Both the position numbers and the translations under genes were made by a program. Positions 24,401 through 36,082 of a DNA stretch of 64,000 nt are shown piece after piece. Below the pieces are notes generated by a model. That model searched no databases, was not told the origin of the DNA, and saw nothing but the letters and a program-made list of their open reading frames with translations. Source of the DNA: Kalaharituber pfeilii (Eukaryota > Ascomycota > Pezizomycetes > Pezizales > Pezizaceae); the NCBI GenBank assembly GCA_015179045.1, contig WHUZ01000133.1, forward strand, positions 53,758-117,757, written 5' to 3'. How positions within the stretch are numbered: position 1 is the first letter of the stretch; each line of letters starts with the position of its first letter.

Positions 24401-25543
24401 GAATATTGTAGAGAGTGGGTATTTGTTTGGACACTGGGGGCGGTTATTCAACAGGGGGGAGCGGTGATACAACTGTAGCTGCTATCGATGTAGAATTTTC
24501 TCTTTTTCACTTTTCAATATCAACGCAGTCAATTTAGTCCATGATTCACACATCGCACGTATCATACATATATTCTATGAGTTAGTCATTGCTAAATAGG
24601 AACCTCGGTGGCGGTGGTGGTGGTAGGTGTCAAGGTGCCGGCTCGTTGTCCTCCACAGCACTGGTACCCCCTCAAAAACAGAGTGCATACATTCGATTTT
24701 ACAATTTCAATGCAACAATACACAGTACTATACCCTTGACATCGCAATTCGCAACATTTGGTAGCACAACAGGTCAGATTCGACCAATGAAAAACCCTTG
24801 CAGGCTATCAGGCTAGAACTTATTACACCCAATCCATTGGAGATAAAACCACCAAAAAGTTCTCGCGAAAAGAAATCCTATGACAAATCACTCCAGCTTA
24901 CCAATCGATATTAGGTTGAAACACTTCACTCACTCAATTACGCACACCAGCAATGATCATCTGCCATCCTCAATTCTCCGCGATGGAATACGAATGGCTA
25001 ATATTGATAGTGGCGTTGGTTGTGTGACCTGGCAAATTATGATAATAGTTACACGTGGTGGGGGATATCGGGTGCCCGACACTCATTATGTTTGTATAAT
25101 AGTAATAAATTGGGACGCACTGCGGCGCAATGATTGACTTGGCAATGTATTTAGCTACCTATGGATCCCAGTAATCGCTGGCTGCCGCGGCTTATTTCTC
25201 TCCAGGTGCATGTGCATGCGGGGTTTATTCGAGATATGCTGCTATTTGGACTGTCATTCTAGAGCGTCCTTTGCTCGTCGTTCTAGGCAAACTTGGGCTT
25301 TTATAAAGTGGCTGCACCTTAATAATATGAGCTGGCCGAAGCAGCAGCTGGCGAGATTCATAAGAATAAGAAAAAGAAGGATTGGGAGAGAATTGAGTGA
25401 AAAGGCAACATTGCAGTGAAGTGCATCTACATTGGAGCCCTTGTCGTATTCGTATTTCTCAAATTGAAAGCCCTGGCTGGCCCATCGTCTTGAAATGTGA
25501 TGAAAGCAGAATCGGGACTGAACAGAATTCACTTTTGCATGAC
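24401..25543. other. No gene seen
   Basis: Short motif-free frames and a GGT/GGC-rich microsatellite-like patch near 24597-24630. Nothing else was supported. Confidence 0.45.
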
Positions 25544-25556
25544 TCCTAATCCGGGA

Positions 25557-25933
25557 ACGCTAACTGGCACCTTAGCAGGGTTACTACGCGGGAAAGAACT
25601 AAACGCATGGAAGTCAAGATCGGAAAGTCAGACTCACCAGAATGCCGATGGTGCGGGGAGGAAGAGACGAGAGACCACGTCTGGGGAACCTGCAGGGCAT
25701 GGAAACTGAAATGGCCGGAGGGCAAAGAGGGGCCGAGAGGGAAGACCGGGGAGGACAAATTGGCGGACAAACTCAGATGGGCGAGTGCTTAAGAGTTCAC
25801 TTTAATTTACCATGTTAATTTCCATGTTAATTTCCTTACAATCCATTATGTACCCATTTTCATGTACTTAAATCGCCATTGCCCACAGGGCGGCACGCGA
25901 TTAATGATATAAAAAAATAAAAAAAAAATAAAA
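25557..25933 (+). mobile_element. 5'-truncated LINE (377 bp) ending in tail B
   Basis: Flanked by a 13-bp duplication, TCCTAATCCRGGA, at 25544-25556 and 25934-25946 (one mismatch). It encodes the LINE C-terminus: TLAGLLR, then a CCHC knuckle CRWCGEEETRDHVWGTC (C-x2-C-x7-H-x4-C), then a stop near 25790. A short 3' UTR with ATGTTAATTTCC repeats ends in the tail B hairpin (GCCATTGCCC..GGGCGGCACGCGA), TTAATGATAT and an A-rich run. The knuckle and upstream motif match the RNase H-bearing LINE at 30385-31890 (TLAGILGG ... CRWCG). This element ties tail B to that LINE family, which is Tad1/I-like by domain order. Confidence 0.85.
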
Positions 25934-26149
25934 TCCTAATCCAGGAGCTACTTTCTATTAGGGCGATGCCAAGCCGATGCCTGCTTGTGTCGTATAGGTC
26001 TTCCTGTATGTTCACGAGTTAATAACCAGCATCTCGTATAGTCCGATTGCGATCGATGTATAACTTCCATATAAGCCTGTAGATAACTAGGTCTTGATTC
26101 GAATCTGATCGCGCCTACCGTACATAGTGTAAACCAATTAAAGCGCTTC

Positions 26150-27828
26150 CACGAGTAAGAAAGGCTATCAGGGCAAACCAGGCCGAGCTGGAGGCAGCAG
26201 CCAAGCCGGAACGGTACCGTTGGTATTGGAGAAGAGAGGCGTCCTGAATTTTGAGTCAAGAATGTGGATTATCGCCTGGCAAGTCTACAGGTGGACTATG
26301 AGAGTTAAAACTGGGCTCGAATCTCGAGAGAAGACTGAATCTGGGGTAGACAGCCTGAGCAGTGGCCAACAGGCTAAGCAAGTTCGTACTATCGAAGCGG
26401 AGACAGATTTACACCAGCATCTGCCGGCCAATAGTATGCTGAGGGGTGGGTATGGATGGATTCACAGGAGGGGAAGGCCAGGGGGTAAGCTGAAGAGCTG
26501 AACAATGGCAATATACCGGTGTAGCAATGGGGATGGCAAACCTGGAGCCAGTATACAGCTTTATGTAAGGGCAGAGGGGCCTGGTGGAGGGAATGACGCT
26601 TAAACTCGAGGAGAAAGGAGGAGGGAATATGCACAAAAGAGGGCACGAAACAGATGAGCGAAAAATTGCGGTGGTGAGAGGCCTACTACTAGCCGTGCTA
26701 CTGACCTTGACGTCATCAGCACAAGAGAGGAATGGGAACGGAAGCAAAGAAAGGCAAAGAACTGGGGCTGGAGGGCGGTATATGCAGACAGAGGTGGGGT
26801 AGAAGATAAAGCAGGAGCCGGGTACTGGAGGGTAGGGTGGATAGGATCAACATACTTGGAGAAGAGGGATACAGTCAATAATGCAGAACCGATAGGCATG
26901 GCGAAGGCTCTGGAGAAAGAAGGAGGGAAGGAGCTACTAATTGTTCCAGTTTCTCAGGTGACGATTGAGAAACTATGAAAGATCGCTGACGGCAGGCCCA
27001 TGCCAGATTAAGAGCTTGCTGTATTTAATTTATTCTTATCATTAAAATAAAGAACCCAATAAAGCCTTTCTTGACAATTTCTATTAACAAGTCCGATAAC
27101 CCAAAGATATTATTATAATTATTTTATAATTATTATAGGGGGCGAACAGGATGTGCTGATAGGCCAGGGGGAGAGTGAGCCAGGACCTGATGGATGTGGT
27201 AATATGGGCAAAGGACCCAAGGGACTGAGAGGCCATGAGAAGGTGAATAGGGGAGCAAGACTGGGGACTTACCTTCCATACTAGAACGCAGTGGTAATGG
27301 AGGCAGGGATGAGACTGGTGACTAAAGAGGAAACGGGACGAACAGGGAAACAGTCTGAAATTGAATTACAGACCGACGTGGAGGCTGGGCAGGACGACGA
27401 GCACAATGGCTAGACTGCTACGTAGGGACGGGTTGAGACTCTGGAGGTTCAAAAGAGGAGGAGCAGGTGGTCTGATGTGTCGGTGGTGCGAGAAAGGGAC
27501 GAAACGACGGAACAAGGGAGCACATTTGGGACGCTGCTAGGCATGGAGAAAGCGATGGCGGGAGGGCAACAGGCGATAAGGGAACTTCCTGGCCGGGGGG
27601 TGGGGGGGGGGAACCGGATCCACTGGTGGAACTGATGTTGTGAGTGGAACGATGATGTTTTACTTGTTCGTCTGGTGCTGCTGACCACGGGAAGAAGGAG
27701 GAGAGTGCCTGTTACGTATTGTTGCTTAGTAATATAATGTTATTGATCTCTGTTATTTGATTATCTCCTTTGTACCTAACCTCATCATAGCCCATAGGGC
27801 GGTGCACGAGTAGTGATATAGAAGGGAA
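26150..27828 (+). mobile_element. Decayed LINE with RNase H, tail B
   Basis: Recognisable pieces lie in order on the plus strand: a thumb-side remnant near 26370-26410 (RTIEAETDLHQ), an RNase H start (VYADRGGVEDKAGAG, about 26777; family YTDGS), NNAEPIGMAKALEKEGG, then KIADGRPMPD near 26980. A 130-bp AT-rich insertion at 27009-27138 interrupts it, followed by DVVIWAKD, LRLWRFKRGG..LMCRWCEK (knuckle) and tail B (CATAGCCCATAGGGCGGTG, 27787 onward). It has many stops and frameshifts, and the RNase H glutamate and aspartate motifs are altered. It is dead, and its 5' end is undefined. Confidence 0.7.
27009..27138. repeat. AT-rich insertion inside LINE RNase H
   Basis: About 80% A+T, including TATTATTATAATTATTTTATAATTATTATAG, splitting the RNase H frame between IADGRPMPD and its continuation. 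Composition resembles the block at 31893-32510, which also abuts a LINE of the same family. Origin unknown. Confidence 0.5.
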
Positions 27829-27872
27829 AAAATAAGAATCACCGCTTAGAATTTGGAGTCAGAAGGGAGATA

Positions 27873-27906
27873 CCGAGAGATCGAAGGTTCGAGTCCTTCT
27901 AGGACC
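27873..27906 (+). pseudogene. tRNA 3'-half remnant next to a LINE tail
   Basis: CCGAGAGATC followed by a perfect T-arm (GAAGG-TTCGAGT-CCTTC, 27883-27899) and TAGGACC. This parallels CCGGGAGGTC, T-arm and TAGGACC of the tRNA-Asn at 41987-42090. The 5' half is not detectable. The LINE A-tail ends about 45 bp upstream. Confidence 0.5.
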
Positions 27907-27929
27907 TTGGATTCTTGTTTCGATCAAAG

Positions 27930-28660
27930 TTTGCTGTATATGTGAGAGTAAGAGGGAGGTGGTGTACGTAGTATTGGAGGGGGCGATAAATGAGGGGTTG
28001 TTCTGGGGCTTGTTGTGCATGTAAGTTTTCCTTTATGCCTGTTGGCCGTGCCTCGTCTTAAGTTAGTAGGGATGTATCAAGTATATTCTGGTCCTATCGG
28101 GGATCCAGTCGGCCCCGGAGAGAACCGGGCCGCTCGAATTTATGAAAATTTTTTCGCATCAATTCATTCACGGAATATTCGATGTTATCAAGATATTTTG
28201 ATGCAGACAATCCTTTCGACTTGTTGCTGTGGGTTATACAGGCATTATGGCAGCCACCCACTCAGCTGACATGGACTTTGCAATTTGACTTTTCCATCGA
28301 TTGGGAAATGCTCCCCCATGAGGGAGTTACTTGAGCAATTTCATTTACAAGCAAGAACTGGGTTCGAAATTTCTTTTTTTTTCCTGTTTATATCATTATC
28401 CATATGCTGAAATTATGTACATAGTTGGTTGTCAATGAAGGTAGAGTCTGGGATATATCTAATTCCTGAGCTGTGAAAATGGATTCCCGAGCGGACCAAC
28501 TTAACTCCCGAACGGCCCGGGTGTCTCGGTAACTACTTCATACAATTTCTGAGGGGACCAGGCGGCACCCGAGAGGGCCAGTCTGCTCCAAAAAGGACTG
28601 AATTCCCGAGGGGACCAGAACACAAAAACCTTCTAAAACAAAAGGCACCGTTACCCTGAA
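27930..28660. other. No gene; loose GAGGGGACCA repeats
   Basis: Between 28080 and 28620 the motif CCCGAG(C/G)GGACCA recurs at irregular spacing. No coding frame is supported. Confidence 0.4.
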
Positions 28661-28666
28661 GAAGAC

Positions 28667-28715
28667 TTTTTTTGGGGTCACGTAACCCTGCATTAGGCTA
28701 TCAGCCTATGACAGG
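28667..28715 (-). mobile_element. Solo retroelement tail A
   Basis: A short T run, GGGGTCACGTAACCCTGCAT and ..CCTATGACAGGG match tail A on the minus strand. TSD is not clear. Confidence 0.6.
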
Positions 28716-28981
28716 GAGAAAAAGACCATTACACAACAATAATAAAGAAAAAAATAAAGGATCACTCAGGATACGATGAATTCCTTAATCTATCTCATCT
28801 AGGTCGACGCATCTAGAGCCATGTAAAGAAAATATATAACACGAAATTGCATACAAAACCAATGAACCGCCAGTAGTTAGGGGTTTTGTCTGCCAAGTAT
28901 GGAGAGCACACAGCCCAGCTCGTATACTCGGACTCAGTCATGGGCCCTACTGAAATCCTATCGTGTATCAACTTCGAGGAC

Positions 28982-29036
28982 TTTTTTTTTTTTCGGTCAC
29001 GTCACCCCGCATACAGGCTCCCATCCTATGGCAGGA
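28982..29036 (-). mobile_element. Solo retroelement tail A with TSD
   Basis: T run, CGGTCACGTCACCCCGCATA and CCTATGGCAGGACC. An imperfect duplication, CAACTTCGAGGAC (left) and CAATTCCGAGGAC (right), flanks it. It consists of tail only. Confidence 0.75.
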
Positions 29037-29329
29037 CCAATTCCGAGGACATCGACGATCATGCCCGGCCGGTCATTGCATGTCAATCCGGACGCTGTCT
29101 CAGTTCTCTCGGACTACCAGGGCACGGCCCGTATACCTTAGCTAGTCATGGTTTTCCAACGAGTCCATAGTCCAGTGAATGGTGAATAACGAATGTCAGG
29201 CTCACAAAATAAAAGATAATCCTTTGTTGATATGGATCCATCCTCGGACAGTGCAGCGTCCAAGGGAATGTACCAATGTATGTAATCTGCAAAAAGCTTT
29301 TCCCCTTCAGTTGGGCAACTCACAAGAAT

Positions 29330-29385
29330 TTTTTTTTTTTTTTAATATCATTACTCGCATGCCGCCCTATGGGCTATGGCGAGGT
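29330..29385 (-). mobile_element. Solo LINE tail B with TSD
   Basis: T run, AATATCATTACTCGCATGCC, GCCCTATGGGC and TATGGCGAG. The duplication ACTCACAAGAAT (29318-29329) / ACTCACGAGAAT (29386-29397) differs at one base. It carries only the last 39-40 nt of the LINE plus its A-tail. Confidence 0.88.
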
Positions 29386-29397
29386 ACTCACGAGAAT

Positions 29398-30384
29398 GAT
29401 TTTTTCTCAGAGCCTCCAGCTACTTTGGTACGACGTGACTTATAGATGTATTTCATGTCCATACATTCATGCACACACTAAACTAAATGCCCCTTTACCC
29501 ACACCCTCCCAGCTCGGCCTCCAGCTTCTCTCGCTGCTCTCCCCAGCCGGAATGTTGCCCTGAGCTCGATACGACCCACTCTTCTCCTTTCGCAGGGCCG
29601 CAAAGCAGGTTCACATAGTAGACTTGATGCTAGCCCAGAGAAGGCACCTTGCCGCCAGGGACCTCTATTGCTGCCATCGTGCTAGGACCTGCACATCATT
29701 CCCCGTTGCGAGCTCTCCCAGATATAATGGATTTGCATAGCTGGGCGTCACCAGAATGTGTAGTACTATTCTGATGTCCGGAATGTGCAGCACCGACTTT
29801 GCATAGCTGGAGCTCTCCCGCAGACCCATTGGTTAGTTAGATAGAGGACTGGTCACTGAGAGTACGTGCACCTCTATTCAAGAGGACTACTTTCAGGATT
29901 AGGATACCTGGCGAGACACTGTGGGCCATGGTAGTCACAACTGCAGACAGATCATCCTCGAGAGCCTGGAAAGCTACAAGTTTGATGTAGCAGTGGACTA
30001 GCCTTGGCAGCCGGAAGGAAGCCTGAAAACTTCTGGGTGGCAGTCTCTAAGCTGTAGGGACTTAGAGGGCTCGACAGGACGGTTCTAAAGCCGGTGTCGG
30101 TCCCAGCGGTTCAATGCTCAAAGCTTCGGGATCACCACTCACCACTATGCTACAGAACCACTAGTCATGAAATGTTAAACCTGTGCTTCGAGTCCTGTGG
30201 GGGGCCTAAGGGTCGAAATGCCACTGGGCATAGGTGAGGGCATGGACTGCAACTCGGTGGGTGTAGTTATCGGCAGTTGGTTCTGAAGGGAGCGGAAGCT
30301 TAGTGAAGGGGCTTAAGGTGCAAAGGCGCAATCCACATAGTGGCTCTGAAAGGGGTATATAAGGCCGTCTCAGCCTTAAGAGTC
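29398..30384. other. No gene seen
   Basis: No motif-bearing frame. Part of this stretch may be upstream sequence of the LINE that becomes recognisable at 30385, but no alignment could be made by eye. Confidence 0.4.
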
Positions 30385-31890
30385 AGAAACGAGACCAAGA
30401 TTCACCCCGAGAGGTGACGGGGTACGTTCCACTATGGCGTGGTGAAAGACAGGTTAGACCGGGGGAGTGGGTAGCGATGGTAGGAGACGATATTAAGTCA
30501 GCATTTAACTTCCTCAGCCTCAGGGGAGACAAGATCGTAGCCCGCATAGAAACAGTCAATCCCAATCTGGCGGCATTGGTGGAGTCCTTTCTTATGCCAA
30601 ATGATTTCAACCTCATATGGGATGCACAAAAGCGGGCGACCGGCAGGATGACGGACGGAACCCCCTCCAAGGCTCACCCCTATCACCAGTACTATTCCTC
30701 ATAGGAGTAGCACGAGTCGCAGAAAAGACAGCAATGAGGGCATTCACGAGATTCTACGTCGACGACTTCCACTATGTCATATCGAGTGAAGTTCAACGAA
30801 CACTACAGGACAAGATTACAGCTCGAAAAAGCAGCATGGAGGGTGGCGCTGAGGTTGACACGCATGGCCCCGGACAAGAGACGCCAACTATATACCAGCG
30901 TCGCACGGAGCATAGCCACATAGGGATGCTGGGCTTGGAAGGACTATGCAAGAGGAGCACCCGAGGAACCGAAGCTCAGAGAACTCGAGAAATGGCAATA
31001 TACAATAGCCCGCGAAATCACCAAAGCACCATAGGGAACAAGGAGGGACATAGTTGAAGGCATGGCAAACCTAGAATCGATCCAAACATTCGCCGAAGGG
31101 GAATGTACAAGGGTGGAGGCCAGAACACTAAGATTTCCGACCGAGCCGCTCCTCAAAACGGAGCCCAACCACATATACCTGAGAGGCTCCCTAGAGAACA
31201 GGAGATCCCTATCCTTAGCCACCCTCTCCACTCTGCTAGGGACTCCGAAAGGGAGGAATGGGAAAGAACCATTGCCGACAGAGAGGACGAAGGCTGGAGA
31301 AGCACGTACACAGACGGTAGCCGCATCGAAACCAAGACCGGAGCAGGCATATACCGGGAAGGGGCTCTGTATCTGGGATCACAAGCAACGGTAAACGATG
31401 CGGAACTCATAGCAATAGGCGAAGCATTGGACGCACACGAAGGAGAACTCCTCATCATCACCAACTCTAAAGTGGCTATAACCAAACTCATACGGATCGC
31501 CGAAGGAAGACCCACACCGGAGGGAGCAGCCCAACGAGTCAGAGCGAAATGGGAGAGGAGGGAGGGGAGGGGAGACCTCGACGTAGCAGTAATGTGGGTA
31601 AAAAGCCACAAAGGAATAGAAGGAAACACGAAGGCGGATGAGATAGCTAAAATTGGCGCCTTCATACAATACCACGACGAGGTGATAACGGAAGCCGGTA
31701 TGGAACAACATGCCAGAGCCATGAGAGCGGCCGAGAGAAACAGGCTCAACGTCAGCTACACACCCCTGAACCGTTTGAGGTATAGGGTATCGACCTTGGC
31801 AGGCATCCTGGGGGGCAATGGGCTACGGCATTGGAAATTCAGACTAGGCACAGCGGACGGATCGGATTGCCGATGGTGCGGTTTAGTTGA
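30385..31890 (+). mobile_element. LINE relic: reverse transcriptase and RNase H
   Basis: Plus-strand fragments in order: GDDIKSAFNFLSLRG (RT palm start, about 30486), LQGSPLSPVLFLI and FYVDDF (RT active site, about 30667 and 30757, after a +1 shift), then a thumb/connection with a stop in SIAT*GCWAWKDYA. RNase H follows: YTDGSR (about 31306), AELIAIGEAL, TNSKVAI and WVKSHKGIEGNTKADEIAK. The C-terminus is STLAGILGG..RHWKFRLG and CRWCG. In RNase H the third acidic position reads TNSK instead of TDSK (Asp to Asn, a G-to-A change), so the nuclease is probably dead. The RNase H frame is otherwise open for 278 codons. The element stops abruptly at the AT-rich block, so it lacks its tail. Confidence 0.85.
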
Positions 31891-31892
31891 AA

Positions 31893-32510
31893 CTTTTTCT
31901 TTTAAATTATTAGTTTCTAGTTACTATAATTTACTATAACCCAATATATATTATATCTTAATATATATTTTACATTAAAATTAACTATATATATAATAAT
32001 ATATATCTTAACTACTAGAATAAAGTTTTATATATAACTATTAAACTAATTAAATTAAAAATATATTTTTCATATTCTATACCTTATTTTCTTTAGATAC
32101 TATATTGCTTTAATTCTTAAAGAAATTTATAATTTATAGAATTTATACTATAAATTAATATAGAGTTAGTATATACTTTTAGTTATAATATTATTCATAT
32201 TAAATTCTACTTATTATACTTAAATTAAATTTAATAAAAGTAGTAGAATACTTAAATATTAATATTTTATCTTATTCAAAAATGTAAAAAGTATACTAAA
32301 AAAACTTTTTAAGAAGTAGTACAGTTATTTATAATATTTATATTCTTATTAAAACTATATATAATAATTGTATATAAAAACTACCTAAAATAGTAATTTA
32401 ATATATGAATTAAGCATTAAATAATATTAAGCCAATTGAAGTACTCATTAATAAGAGGTCTATTAGAAAGACTCTCTAGTTATAATTCTATAGCTATTAT
32501 TTATAGTAAG
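31893..32510. repeat. Extremely AT-rich block
   Basis: About 620 bp with only around 15% G+C, dominated by TATATA, TTAATA and TTAAATT strings. It starts sharply inside the LINE knuckle codons. No frames, inverted ends or tail were seen. It could be a mutated (RIP-like) repeat, an organellar insertion or an AT-rich element. Confidence 0.6.
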
Positions 32511-33028
32511 CGTTGGAGAAAAGTAGTGCATTCTACTCTTCAGTTCACTTTGCATGGGAATTTCATACAAATGCATGCCAAGACATCAATGAAAAATTCA
32601 TGATGACATTAATCAACCACAATGTCTTTTTAGTGCAAATAGAGGGATTAAAGGTGAAGAATAACTCTTTATTTATTGTGCCTGAAGAGCGCATACAAAG
32701 TTCTATTCTGGTGGTCGAGATATATATTGTCGCGCACGGTCGGTTTTGGTGTAACACGTGCGTCGGGACGTGATGCACGTCGGGTTGTAGTGAAAGACAG
32801 TAATAAAACTTATCTATTTTATTTATTCTTTCCTAATACTAAACCAGGCTTAAATATCTCTTTCTTTATTCAGCTCCACTTCTCATAGAGTTTTAGTATA
32901 TTTCTTCTCTTTTCTTAAATGTCTCTGTAATTTTCTCTACCTAATTGAGCATCTATTCTACCTTTATAGTATTGTAGTCTAGTAGTTGACTCTACTCCGA
33001 AGCCTTCTCCAAGGTAACCTGCTTCTCT
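32511..33028. other. No gene seen
   Basis: Short motif-free frames. AT-rich toward 32800-33000. Confidence 0.4.
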
Positions 33029-33038
33029 CTCGAAATCA

Positions 33039-33109
33039 TCTCGCGATAGCCCTCAGGGCGGCACGCGAGTACTGATATAACAAAAAAAAAACAAAAAACA
33101 AAAACAAAA
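33039..33109 (+). mobile_element. Solo LINE tail B with TSD
   Basis: TCGCGATAGCCCTCAGGGCG, GCACGCGAGTACTGATATAA, then an A-rich run broken by C. Perfect duplication CTCGAAATCA at 33029-33038 and 33110-33119. Confidence 0.85.
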
Positions 33110-33119
33110 CTCGAAATCA

Positions 33120-33632
33120 CTATGAATCTCTTGCCACAATTCTTAACCTTCCCAAATAGTCCAATTTCTATATCGTCAAATTCCATACTTTCCATCTGGT
33201 CAATACCCATCCTGCAGTCTTTTCTTTGTCCATCTCTCTAGATCGCATCGGCCTTTTCTTTTAAAGCAATGTGACTTTCTTGTGCCCCTAGTTGGCCCCG
33301 TGATGCGGCTCGACTACGTAATTTGTGAGTTGATTTGGTGCAGCAGCGCCTCTGTTGCTGCTTTATCTATCTCGGCGTCTCATCAGGAGCGCATTCCAAT
33401 CACACTTTTGCCCTCCGCTCTGCCTCTCGCAGCGACTCAGTTCCCCAGAATAAGCTGCTGAGTTTGCTCAGGCGGTCCTGAGCTTCGCAATGATGTAAAT
33501 TCCGACGTAGGGAGCCGTTTGGTTGCGGCGTTCCGCCCAAGTGGTATCAAAAGAACGGTTGGGTCCGGCGCCCCTCATTTCCTGTTTTGTAATCGCCTCA
33601 TCTCATCCTGATAGCTTAGGCACCCCATATCC
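33120..33632. other. No gene seen
   Basis: Nothing recognisable on either strand. Confidence 0.4.
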
Positions 33633-33692
33633 TTTTTTTAATTTTTTTTTAGATATCACGTGGCCCCATTTGCAGCTGTTCGCCAGGGCAGG
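33633..33692 (-). mobile_element. Solo retroelement tail A
   Basis: Two T runs, AGATATCACGTGGCCCCATT and TGCAGCTGTTCGCCAGGGCA. A truncated tail B lies about 25 bp away, so two independent insertions sit side by side. Confidence 0.7.
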
Positions 33693-33716
33693 ACGATACC
33701 ACGTCAACCACACCAA

Positions 33717-33748
33717 TTTTTTTTTTATATATCACCGGGCTATGGCGA
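33717..33748 (-). mobile_element. Truncated solo LINE tail B
   Basis: T run, TATATATCACCGGGCTATGGCGA. The outer arm CTCGCATGCC is missing, leaving about 20 nt of tail. No clear TSD. Confidence 0.5.
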
Positions 33749-34197
33749 TGTTCTAGGTACATATGAGATAAGAGAGTACAACAGATAAGACAAACCCTGT
33801 GCCTTTAACGTTCCGCCCAATCCATCAGCGCTGTCAGTCAGTCTCCTTCCCCTTCTCCCCCTTTCGGGGGGCACCCACACTATTGGCAGGTTCTTCAGAC
33901 TCCCCCTTTTCATCTCCATTGCCCTCCTGTTGGCCGATGGAAACCTTTTTGGTGACACAGATCAGGTTGATTTGGCATGCAATCGCTTAGAATGACCTTA
34001 CATAGAGGTGTGATGGGCCATCTTAAGATCATTCAATTGAGCTGTACATTGCTGATAGACACAGAAATAAGCCGTGGTTATAGTTGTTGGCTCGCGTGAC
34101 GTTGTCTACCAAACGGAGGCTTTGACGGGACGAGGCGAGAGTGAGAGCGAGCAGCATATATCAGAGGGACCATAAGGGAGGGGACTGTGCGGAGGGG

Positions 34198-34258
34198 TTT
34201 TTTTTTTTTTTTTTTTTTTATTTCATTACTCGCATGCCGCCTGACAGGCTATGGCGAG
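34198..34258 (-). mobile_element. Solo LINE tail B
   Basis: Long T run, TTTCATTACTCGCATGCCGC, CTGACAGGCTATGGCGAG. No convincing TSD. Confidence 0.75.
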
Positions 34259-36013
34259 GAAGTTAGGTACAGGGTAGAAAATAGTTGTATGATATGGTAG
34301 AGAGAAAGAAAGAATAACTAAAGAAAATTACTCCGCCGCCCAGTCTAGCACCTCCGCCAACTGTGCAGAGGGTTGTAATGGAGCTTTTTGTGTACGTAAG
34401 TATTCCTTTACACCTGTTGGCCGTGTCTCGTCGTAGTTTGTCGTGCTGCATGCGTCCGGGAGAAAAATAAAAAGGGTATCGTTACCTGAAAATTACTAAT
34501 GCTGAATATGACTTATTGCGATGCTCTAATGAATGATAAAGGACGAGTGTCAAGCTTACATAATGAAAGCAAGAGCAGTCCTTTGTTTGTATGGATTCAT
34601 CCTCGGACAATTTAACGTCCAGGGGTAATATACTTGTCTATATAGTCAGTGAAAATTTCCTCCCCTTCTATTGGCAACTTACTAGAAAAATTTATTTGTC
34701 AGAAGCCTCTATCTGCCTTGGTACGATGTGATTAGTGAATGTACTTCTATGTAAATCACTCCCTAAACCAAATCTCACAAACACGATTCTTTTATGTGCC
34801 CAATTTCTGCCTGTTCACCTTCCCCACTTCCTAGCCTTTGCTTTCAAATTCCAGTTTTAGTGAATCTTACTGGGCCACTAGTATAGAACTCGGTTTTAGT
34901 CTTGCACAGTGGGGCTGCCTCACATGCATGTCATGGAAATTTGCAGATTTAGTATTTTCAAGTGGAGGGATGACAGCGCAATGGTGCAAACTGCCAGGCT
35001 GAGTGTGAGGGAATTCATAAACAAATTGCTTCGCAATGAGGCCGAGATGAGATTAAGCGTTGTCCTCAGTCTCCTTACCTCACGCACAAACAAGAATGAT
35101 TTACTATATTGGTCTTCGTTCAATGTTTTATGTCTCATTGCCCAAAACCTCGTATTGCACCACTGCATCTTCAAGCCTACCTGAGTAATCACCACTTAGC
35201 CACATATTGGGATGCCCTAGGTTATCTGATCGGCCCTACCTTTTGGCTTGCCATTCGTGGCGCTACACGGTACTGCAAACCGCGGAAAGTTGGACACTAG
35301 GGGGTCAACAGTCTGATACCCTTTAGACAAGTAGGATCTTTTTGTTTGGGGTGCATTGAACATCTTTCTCATTTCCTAGTTACAGCCAAATTATATCGTT
35401 TCCATTCTCTGGTATGGGATCATAGGGTTATAGAGGAAACTACATGGTTCATCTCTCATCTAGCAATGCCAGGATCTCTCATAATTACGCTATGTTATGC
35501 AAACACATAATACATCTGAGTTAGTGATATTACGTCAATATATTTATTGAGACACTTGCTCAGAATCTTCGGGAAGAGGAAGCACGGCTATTTGTCTATT
35601 TACCAAAACGCCGGTACGAACTGTTACCGTCACTTTGATCTTCACGACCAAGAGCCGCTTCATAACTTGTCTCATTGTACTAATGCAGTTAGATAAATTC
35701 TGTGCAATAAGCATAGGTGTGATTACATAATTAATTTGCATCCGCTGTTCATTTTGTAACTTAGTGTATTATGGCAACAGGGACGGGCTAAAAACGCGCC
35801 TATAATGACCCCAAACTAAGTGTAACAGATAAGCCTGTACATCAACCAAAACATACGTAGAACTGGAAGATCTGAAGTTCAAACTGTGCACCACCGCAAG
35901 CATTCTGCTGGTATCTCTGATGCGGAGAACCCTTGAAGTGCAATGGCGGATGCTCTGACAAGGAGTACTACTGTATTGCTTATAACGAAGGGGGTTCAAG
36001 TTGGTTCTCAAGA
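34259..36013. other. No gene seen
   Basis: Frames at 34909-35195 on both strands lack motifs. No RNA gene or clear repeat was noted. Confidence 0.45.
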
Positions 36014-36026
36014 GAGTTGGGGGGAT

Positions 36027-36082
36027 TTTTTTTTTTTTTTAAATCACATGACCCCACATGCAGCTATCCGCCATGGCAGGGC
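36027..36082 (-). mobile_element. Solo retroelement tail A with TSD
   Basis: T run, AAATCACATGACCCCACATG, CAGCTATCCGCCATGGCAGG. Duplication GAGTTGGGGGGAT (36014-36026) / GAGTTGGGGAGAT (36083-36095). A complete 56-bp insertion containing only the tail. Confidence 0.87.
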
